DNA of 46,107 nt from Aureispira sp964404215 (GTDB taxonomy: Bacteria > Bacteroidota > Bacteroidia > Chitinophagales > Saprospiraceae), in NCBI GenBank assembly GCA_964404215.1, contig CAYOJF010000035.1, positions 1 to 46,107 on the forward strand. The letters run 5' to 3'. How positions within the stretch are numbered: the first letter of the stretch is position 1; every line of letters begins with the position of its first letter. Both the position numbers and the translations under genes were made by a program. Positions 40,484 through 46,107 of this stretch are shown in pieces. The notes beneath the pieces are model-generated. The model saw nothing but the letters and a program-made list of their open reading frames with translations, did no database searches and had not been told where the DNA came from.

Positions 40484-41176
40484 ATGCTATCAAAAACTGC
40501 CATATTACTTTTCACTCAAACAGCTAAAGCTGCTGCTCAACAGAAACTGTTAGGGCTCCCCATGAGTAATAAGAATAAAGAGCAAATCTTTGAGACATTG
40601 TTATACCAAACAAGGCAAGCAGCACAAGCCACTGCCTTAGATGTCATAGAAATAAACTGTACAGAACAGCATGGAAATTCCTTTGGGCAACGTATTGCTA
40701 CTGCAACCCAACAAGTCTTCGACAGTGGTTACGAACAAGTAATCATACTTGGTACTGATACACCTAATATTAGTAGTGCTATTATCTCTAAGGCAGCAGA
40801 GAAAACTAATGAACACCATTCTGTTCTAGGACACTCCAAAGATGGTGGTGCTTATTTAATTGCGTTTCATCGCAATAATTTCAACCTAGAAACTTTTGCT
40901 AAGCTCCAATGGAAATCAGCTAATACGGCAACTGTATTAATGCATTATTTTTCTTCGGAAACCCAAGCAGTATCCAGTTTAGTTAGTTTAGCAGATATAG
41001 ACTCTTCTAGTGATTTACTTACTTTCATAACCAAAGCAAAGCATACTAAAATAGTTGCTCTACTAAAGCAAATTGTAGCCGCAACTAAGGCACTTACTAT
41101 TACGCTCTCTGACCGTTTTATATACAACTGCTTTGCCATTCAACGATTATACAATCGTCCCCCTCCTAGTGCCTAA
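40484..41176 (+). CDS. DUF2064 / TIGR04282-type glycosyltransferase-fold protein
   Basis: A 230-residue cytoplasmic protein of the DUF2064 group, a GT-A fold relative; some members are annotated in arsenosugar biosynthesis. Recognised parts are GNSFGQRIATATQQVFDSGYEQVIILGTDTPNIS with the Asp-x-Pro motif, the SKDGGAYLIAFHRNNF segment and the W-x-x-x-x-T strand. The usual N-terminal basic K-T-R-L element that follows the first beta strand is missing (ILLFTQTAKAAAQQKLLGLP), so nucleotide-sugar binding may be altered. The C-terminal 50 residues are not conserved in what I know of the family. It is divergent from the SDR gene. Confidence 0.72.
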   Translation: MLSKTAILLFTQTAKAAAQQKLLGLPMSNKNKEQIFETLLYQTRQAAQATALDVIEINCTEQHGNSFGQRIATATQQVFDSGYEQVIILGTDTPNISSAIISKAAEKTNEHHSVLGHSKDGGAYLIAFHRNNFNLETFAKLQWKSANTATVLMHYFSSETQAVSSLVSLADIDSSSDLLTFITKAKHTKIVALLKQIVAATKALTITLSDRFIYNCFAIQRLYNRPPPSA

Positions 41177-41205
41177 CTAGGACATTTCAAAGCTACATCT
41201 ATAGG

Positions 41206-41240
41206 AATGAGTAACCTCCCTCTTTTGCTCATTTTTTTCT
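41206..41240 (+). terminator. Weak terminator of the DUF2064 gene
   Basis: AATGAG pairs with CTCATT over a 16-base loop and is followed by TTTTTCT. It lies 30 bases after the stop at 41176. Confidence 0.4.
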
Positions 41241-41255
41241 GACTTAAACACATCA

Positions 41256-41305
41256 ATAGGCTTCGTATGCCTATGTCTATTACCAAGTAAACTGTTCGTT
41301 GGTAA
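41256..41305 (+). promoter_or_regulatory. Two-hairpin leader upstream of susC
   Basis: ATAGGC...GCCTAT (41256-41274) and TTACCAA...TTGGTAA (41280-41305) form two short adjacent hairpins ending 36 bases before the susC ATG. They could affect mRNA stability or act in regulation; no known riboswitch pattern was recognised. Confidence 0.35.
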
Positions 41306-41341
41306 CAGGCATTCTTTTATCTTTTTCTAATCAAATTTTTT

Positions 41342-44300
41342 ATGAAAAATTATTTCCTAACTTTTTTAGTTGGGTTATTTCTCCTTCCTTCAGCTTGGGG
41401 ACAACAACTCATTTCGGGCAGAGTAACTGCTCAAGAAGATCAAGAAGCTCTTATTGGAGCATTGGTCTACGAAAAAAACACCAATACTAGTACTACAACT
41501 GATGAAACAGGTGCTTTTCAACTCACCGTAACAAATGACAGTAGTATTATTGTGGTTAGCTACATTGGTATGGCAGACAAGGAAGTCCCTCTAAATGGGC
41601 AAACTATGGTAGAAGTAGCCCTTTCTTATGAAGGTGAAAATATTAATGAAGTAGTAGTGACAGCTCTAGGAATAGAGCGTCAAGAAAAAGCATTAGGCTA
41701 TAGTGTTCAAGAGATTGATGGGGCAGATATCCAACAAGTTCGTCAAGAAAATTTACTAAATAGCCTCTCTGGTCGTGTTGCTGGTGTGCAAGTTAGCAAT
41801 GGTTCTTCTGGAGTAGGCTCTTCTACCCATATTTTCATCAGAGGTCAATCCTCTCTATCTAGTACCAACCAAGCTCTATTTGTAGTAGATGGGGTTCCGA
41901 TTAGTAATGAATTGATTGCTAATCAGACTGAAAACGACGCTACTGGATTTCAGGAAGTAGATTATGGCAATGGTGCAGGCGAAATAAGCCCTGATGACAT
42001 TGAGTCTATCAGTGTCCTAAAAGGACCAGCAGCAACGGCACTTTATGGTTCTAGAGCAGCTAATGGAGTGGTTTTAATCAAAACTAAAACAGGAAAAGAA
42101 AAAGGAAGTGGCATTGGAGTATCCATCAATAGTAGTGTTACACTCGAAACATTGCTTCGACTACCAGAATATCAAAATGAATACGGACAAGGAGCTAGCG
42201 ACCAAATCGACTATGAATATGTAGATGGTAATACTGGTGATGGAGGAAGTATCTTGAGTTATGGAAATGCTCTTAATGGGCAGTCTTTTTCTCAATTTGA
42301 TGGAACATCAACTACCGCTACAGGTGAAGTAGTACGTGGAGGTGATGTAATTGCTAGAGCTGGAAGCCCTATTACTCCTAGTGCATGGGTAGCACGCCCT
42401 GACAATATTCGTAGTTTCTTCCGTACAGGGGTTACTTTTATGAATAATGTTGCTCTTTCTGGAGCTAACGATAAAGGATATTTCCGTGCTTCGTATACTA
42501 ATCTAGATAATCAAGGAGTAATTCCAGGTACAGACCTTCAACGACATAGCTTTGCTATCAGTGGTGGTTATCAGCTTACGCAAAAACTGTCTGTACGTAC
42601 CTTCTTCAATTTCATAAACTCTAATAGTGCCAATAGACCTGCTACAGGATATGGTAGTGAAAACATCATGTATCTATTTACGTGGATGGGACGCCAAGTA
42701 GATGTAGGAGCACTCAAAGACTATTGGCAACATGGACAAGAAGGGCTGGCTCAATATAACTACAATTACCTTTGGATGGACAACCCTTATTTTGCAATGT
42801 TAGAGAATAGAAACGGATTCAATAAAAATCGTATTCTAAACAATACTTCTGTAGAATATCAAATCATAGACGGACTTAAAGTTCGCCTCAGAAATGGCTT
42901 GGATTATTATAGTGACATCCGTACTTCTAGACGTGCCTTTAGCAGTCAGCGTTTCCGTAATGGTGCTTATAGAGAAGATTTAGTTTCTTTTGCAGAAGTC
43001 AACACTGATTTCCTAATCAGTTATGATAAAAAAATAAGTGAGGATTGGGATTTTGGTATTTCACTTGGTGGTAATGCGATGAATCAACAGTTTAGTTACC
43101 AAAGTACCACAGCAGGAGAACTGTCTGTCCCAGGTATTTATAACTTTAACAACTCCAAGGTTCCTTTAAGTCTCAATCAATACAAGCAACAAAAACAAAT
43201 TCTAAGTCTATATACACTAGGACGTGTTGCTTACAAAAGTAGCATCTTCTTGGATGTAACACTACGTAATGACTGGTCTAGCACCCTTCCTACTAGCAAT
43301 AACTCCTACGCTTATTATGCCTTTTCACTGAGTGGAATTATTTCTGACTTAGTCAAAATGCCAAAAGCATTTAGTTTAGTTAAAGTACGTGCTAGTATAG
43401 CAAGTGTTGGTAGTGATACAGATCCTTATAACCTACGTAACACCTTCCAGTTTGGAGATTTATACGGATCCAACCCTACTGTTTCGAATGACAATACTTT
43501 ATTGAATAGTAATTTAGTGCCTGAACGTACAACCGCCTATGAATTCGGTGCAGACTTACGTTTCTTCCAAGGTAGATTAGGTGTTGATTTCACTTATTAT
43601 AACAATATTAGTAGTAATCAAATTATACAATTACCGACTTCTACGGCTAGCGGTTATACTAGTAAAGTCGCTAATGGTGGTAAAATCCAAAGTACTGGTT
43701 ATGAAGCTGTCATAACTGGTACACCGATTCGTAAAAAAGATTTCCAATGGAATGTTTTTGCTAATTTTAGTAGAAATATTAGTACTGTATTAGAACTTCC
43801 TGATGGAGTTGACCAATATGTATTAGGAGCTGCTAGAGTATATGACCGTTCTGACAGAAGTGTCTTTTTTATTGCTACAGAAGGTGGACGTCTAGGTGAT
43901 ATGTATGGAACAGGAATCCAACAAGTAAACGGTCGTGATTTGTACGATGCTAATGGCAACCCTGTTAAAGATCCTGAATTGCAACTATTAGGAAACTCTA
44001 ACCCTGATTTCATTCTTGGATTAGGAACAGACTTCTCTTACAAAGGATTTAGCTTAGGAGTACTATTTGACTGGCGTCATGGTGGAACTATTGTTTCCAG
44101 AACCCTATCTATTGCCAGTACTTCTGGTGTATTAGCTAATACTGCTGAAGGGCGTGAAACTGGTATCGTAGGAGATGGTGTCGTTAATGTAGGCACAGAA
44201 GCAAATCCTATCTACGAAGAAAATACAACTGCTATTTCTGCACAAGAGTACTATCAACAAATCTATGATAGAGATAATGAAGCTAAAGCACTTTACAATG

Positions 44301-44545
44301 CAACTTATGTCAAACTAAGAGAAGTGCGTCTGAGTTACACTTTCCCTCAGAGATTGATGCAAAAAATTAATTTTTCAGAATTGAAGCTTTCTTTAATTGG
44401 TAAAAATCTTGCTGTCTGGACAGAGAATCCACACTTCGATCCAGAAGTATCTGCTATGCAAGGACCTAATTTCGCCTTTGGGGTAGAAGACATGTCTTAT
44501 CCTTCTAGTAGAAGTTTTGGGCTAAGTTTGCAAATCAAATTATAA
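41342..44545 (+). CDS. SusC/RagA TonB-linked outer-membrane receptor
   Basis: A 1067-residue TonB-dependent transporter of the SusC/RagA type that imports glycans or peptides with a SusD lid. Residues 1-20 are a signal peptide ending PSAWG. A carboxypeptidase-regulatory-like beta domain follows (VSGRVTAQEDQEALIGALVY-like, then SIIVVSYIGMADKEVPLNG), then EVVVTALGIERQEKALGYSVQEIDG and the plug with the SusC signature DDIESISVLKGPAATALYGSRAANGVVLIKTK. A long beta barrel ends in SRSFGLSLQIKL, with an aromatic-rich last strand. The substrate is unknown as no catabolic enzymes lie within the window. Confidence 0.95.
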   Translation: MKNYFLTFLVGLFLLPSAWGQQLISGRVTAQEDQEALIGALVYEKNTNTSTTTDETGAFQLTVTNDSSIIVVSYIGMADKEVPLNGQTMVEVALSYEGENINEVVVTALGIERQEKALGYSVQEIDGADIQQVRQENLLNSLSGRVAGVQVSNGSSGVGSSTHIFIRGQSSLSSTNQALFVVDGVPISNELIANQTENDATGFQEVDYGNGAGEISPDDIESISVLKGPAATALYGSRAANGVVLIKTKTGKEKGSGIGVSINSSVTLETLLRLPEYQNEYGQGASDQIDYEYVDGNTGDGGSILSYGNALNGQSFSQFDGTSTTATGEVVRGGDVIARAGSPITPSAWVARPDNIRSFFRTGVTFMNNVALSGANDKGYFRASYTNLDNQGVIPGTDLQRHSFAISGGYQLTQKLSVRTFFNFINSNSANRPATGYGSENIMYLFTWMGRQVDVGALKDYWQHGQEGLAQYNYNYLWMDNPYFAMLENRNGFNKNRILNNTSVEYQIIDGLKVRLRNGLDYYSDIRTSRRAFSSQRFRNGAYREDLVSFAEVNTDFLISYDKKISEDWDFGISLGGNAMNQQFSYQSTTAGELSVPGIYNFNNSKVPLSLNQYKQQKQILSLYTLGRVAYKSSIFLDVTLRNDWSSTLPTSNNSYAYYAFSLSGIISDLVKMPKAFSLVKVRASIASVGSDTDPYNLRNTFQFGDLYGSNPTVSNDNTLLNSNLVPERTTAYEFGADLRFFQGRLGVDFTYYNNISSNQIIQLPTSTASGYTSKVANGGKIQSTGYEAVITGTPIRKKDFQWNVFANFSRNISTVLELPDGVDQYVLGAARVYDRSDRSVFFIATEGGRLGDMYGTGIQQVNGRDLYDANGNPVKDPELQLLGNSNPDFILGLGTDFSYKGFSLGVLFDWRHGGTIVSRTLSIASTSGVLANTAEGRETGIVGDGVVNVGTEANPIYEENTTAISAQEYYQQIYDRDNEAKALYNATYVKLREVRLSYTFPQRLMQKINFSELKLSLIGKNLAVWTENPHFDPEVSAMQGPNFAFGVEDMSYPSSRSFGLSLQIKL

Positions 44546-44551
44546 GAGGAT

Positions 44552-44595
44552 GCTACATTTTTGATGATAAGTATTGTCAAAAATGTAGCTTTTTT
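44552..44595 (+). terminator. Intrinsic terminator between susC and susD
   Basis: GCTACATTTTTGA pairs with TCAAAAATGTAGC (13 bp, 12-base loop) and is followed by six T. It begins 6 bases after the susC stop and ends 24 bases before the susD ATG, so susD expression probably relies on readthrough or partial termination. Confidence 0.8.
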
Positions 44596-44619
44596 AAATT
44601 AAATCTAAGTACATAAATT

Positions 44620-46056
44620 ATGTTATATATATATAAAGCAACTACCCTATTATTAGTCGCCTTACTATTAGGAAGCTGTGCCAAAGAATTTGAAGAAATC
44701 AACACCAACCCTAATGCTCCAGAGCAAGTAAATGCACAATTTGTATTGACTAATGTGCTCTACAATAGTGCTAACAATAATGCGGTAGATGCATGGAATG
44801 CGGGTAACTTTTTAGCACAATTAACCGCCAGGTATGCCTTCAATGAAATAGATCGCTATGATATTCGTACCAATACAGAGCTGTGGAACAAAACCTACCT
44901 TTTATTGAATGACGTACAGTCATTAGAAGACCTCGCTACTGCAACTGGAGGAAATAGTACTTATCAAGGAGTAGCACTTACTATGAAAGCTTTTTTAAGT
45001 TCCACTTTGACCGATTTATGGGCAGATGTTCCTTATACACAAGCTATCAAAGGAGCGACAGATGACAACTTCACTCCTAGTTATGATACACAAGAAGAAA
45101 TTTATACGGGTACTACTGGAATATTAGCGACACTAAGAGAAGCCGTGACCGTACTAGAAGCTAGTAGAAATAATGTTACTATCAAGGGAGATGTCATGTT
45201 CAAAGGTAATATAGATCAATGGATCCGTTTTGCAAATTCTCTTAGAGTACGTTACCTACTCCGTGTCTCTGACAAAATTAATGTCAGTACAGAACTACAA
45301 CAAATTGTGTCTAGCGGTATGCTTATGCAATCTAATGCAGATAATGGTTTAGTTCCCTATCTACCTACTGCACCAACTCAATGGTTTGTCCATACGATTA
45401 GAGAAGGTGATTTTGTTAATGTGCGAATGTCCAACACCATCGATTCTTTCTTGACTACATATGATGATCCTAGAGTTGGCAAATGGTTCAACCCTACTCT
45501 TGCTAGTCAAGGAGGCACACCTGTTTACGAAGGAATGCCCAACGGTTTGGTCAATGAATCTGGTTTCAATTTAGCAGAACTATCTACGCTGGGTGGTATT
45601 TTTCGTACCGAACCTGCTGGTGTAGATGCAATTATTATGCTGTATAGCGAATTGCAATTTGCCTTAGCTGAAGCAGCCGAAAAAGGTTTAATCAGTGGTA
45701 GTGCCCAAAGTTACTACGAAGCTGGTATTCAGGCATCATTTGACTATTACAACGTGCCAATGCCTGCTAATTACTTGACACAAACAGAAGTAGCCTATGG
45801 AACAGATAACATCGCTAAAATTATCACGCAAAAATGGTTGGCTTCTATGTTGGTTGGTTATGAAGGTTGGTTCAACTATCGTCGTACTGGCTTCCCGACT
45901 CTAAAACCAGGAGTTGATAATCTAAATAATGATATGATTCCCGTTCGATACCGTTATCCTGACACTGAAAAAGCAGTAAATCCAACTAATTATGATGCTG
46001 CCAGTAATCGAATTGGAGGAGATACTTATAATTCAAAAGGTTGGTGGGAAAGTTAA
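44620..46056 (+). CDS. SusD/RagB-family substrate-binding lipoprotein
   Basis: A 478-residue outer-membrane lipoprotein that caps the SusC pore and binds the nutrient. The signal peptide ends in lipobox LGSC (lipidated Cys near residue 20). The mature start AKEFEEINTNPNAPEQ and the helical segments (TYQGVALTMKAFLSSTLTDLWADVPYTQAIKG, IIMLYSELQFALAEAAEKG, ITQKWLASMLVGYEGWFNYRRTG) match the SusD-like group 2 type with TPR-like helices. It ends PVRYRYPDTEKAVNP and SKGWWES. It lies directly after susC, separated by a strong terminator hairpin. Confidence 0.93.
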   Translation: MLYIYKATTLLLVALLLGSCAKEFEEINTNPNAPEQVNAQFVLTNVLYNSANNNAVDAWNAGNFLAQLTARYAFNEIDRYDIRTNTELWNKTYLLLNDVQSLEDLATATGGNSTYQGVALTMKAFLSSTLTDLWADVPYTQAIKGATDDNFTPSYDTQEEIYTGTTGILATLREAVTVLEASRNNVTIKGDVMFKGNIDQWIRFANSLRVRYLLRVSDKINVSTELQQIVSSGMLMQSNADNGLVPYLPTAPTQWFVHTIREGDFVNVRMSNTIDSFLTTYDDPRVGKWFNPTLASQGGTPVYEGMPNGLVNESGFNLAELSTLGGIFRTEPAGVDAIIMLYSELQFALAEAAEKGLISGSAQSYYEAGIQASFDYYNVPMPANYLTQTEVAYGTDNIAKIITQKWLASMLVGYEGWFNYRRTGFPTLKPGVDNLNNDMIPVRYRYPDTEKAVNPTNYDAASNRIGGDTYNSKGWWES

Positions 46057-46075
46057 TATTATCCATAGTAGTGGG

Positions 46076-46107
46076 TTGAATTGTTGAATTGTTGAATTGT
46101 TGAATTG
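46076..46107 (+). repeat. 8-bp tandem repeat TTGAATTG at the window end
   Basis: Four perfect copies of TTGAATTG run up to the last base of the window, so more may follow. The tract begins 20 bases after the susD stop and may be a variable-number repeat. Confidence 0.85.

Noticed and set aside
1..46107. CRISPR array or prophage
   Set aside because: No series of regularly spaced direct repeats and no phage structural genes were seen.

Overview
The window looks like a chromosomal segment from an AT-rich member of the Bacteroidota, most like a marine Saprospiria-type gliding bacterium. The evidence is a SusC/SusD pair, a secreted phosphatase with PKD-like modules and a type IX secretion C-terminal tail, many lipoproteins with short Bacteroidota-style signal peptides, DUF2853 and DUF2452 proteins, and promoter -7 elements of the TAnnTTTG kind. 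The genus assignment is inference; the phylum assignment is strong.

Layout. 1-2600: three tandem paralogues of an unrecognised soluble protein. 2780-5860: a small lipoprotein, an SGNH hydrolase lipoprotein, a VOC protein and an RhlE-type helicase. 6100-8740: a minus-strand envelope operon (a lipoprotein with a possible clan CD protease-like core, a two-domain OmpA protein, and a 59-residue lipoprotein), followed by a 95-residue protein. Two kinds of non-coding inverted-repeat element surround it (6479-6630, 8770-9217, 9310-9563). 9561-11487: an ECF sigma factor and its likely anti-sigma partner. 11755-14412: a multi-domain cell-wall hydrolase with no signal peptide, and a DUF2853 protein. 14589-17217: a TPR protein, a UbiA-like membrane protein and an M42 aminopeptidase. 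17509-24348: the secreted phosphatase, tRNA-Ser(UGA), a Nudix hydrolase, TruB, an arginase-family enzyme, a small membrane protein and an aldehyde dehydrogenase. 24473-29700: an accessory stretch of small minus-strand orphan genes, some separated by imperfect palindromes. 29793-36126: a PIF1-like helicase, an oligopeptide-binding lipoprotein, a DUF2452 protein, a TPR protein, FolP and a MiaE-like hydroxylase. 36258-39377: one very long coiled-coil gene interrupted by a single in-frame TAA. 39459-46056: an SDR, a DUF2064 protein and the SusC/SusD pair. The window ends in a perfect 8-bp tandem repeat.

How the genes fit together. Core metabolism and RNA modification (TruB, FolP, MiaE-like, tRNA-Ser) is interleaved with envelope and secretion functions. 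Only a few real operons are visible: sigma/anti-sigma, lipoprotein-OmpA-small lipoprotein, FolP-MiaE (overlapping stop and start), and SusC-SusD, which has a strong hairpin terminator between its genes. Most other genes are isolated by strong hairpin terminators.

The most unusual items are the interrupted coiled-coil gene, the leaderless cell-wall hydrolase with three peptidoglycan-binding repeats, the putative protease-like lipoprotein operon, the two inverted-repeat element types, and the cassette-like orphan-gene region. No CRISPR array, complete transposase, prophage or established defence operon was seen.
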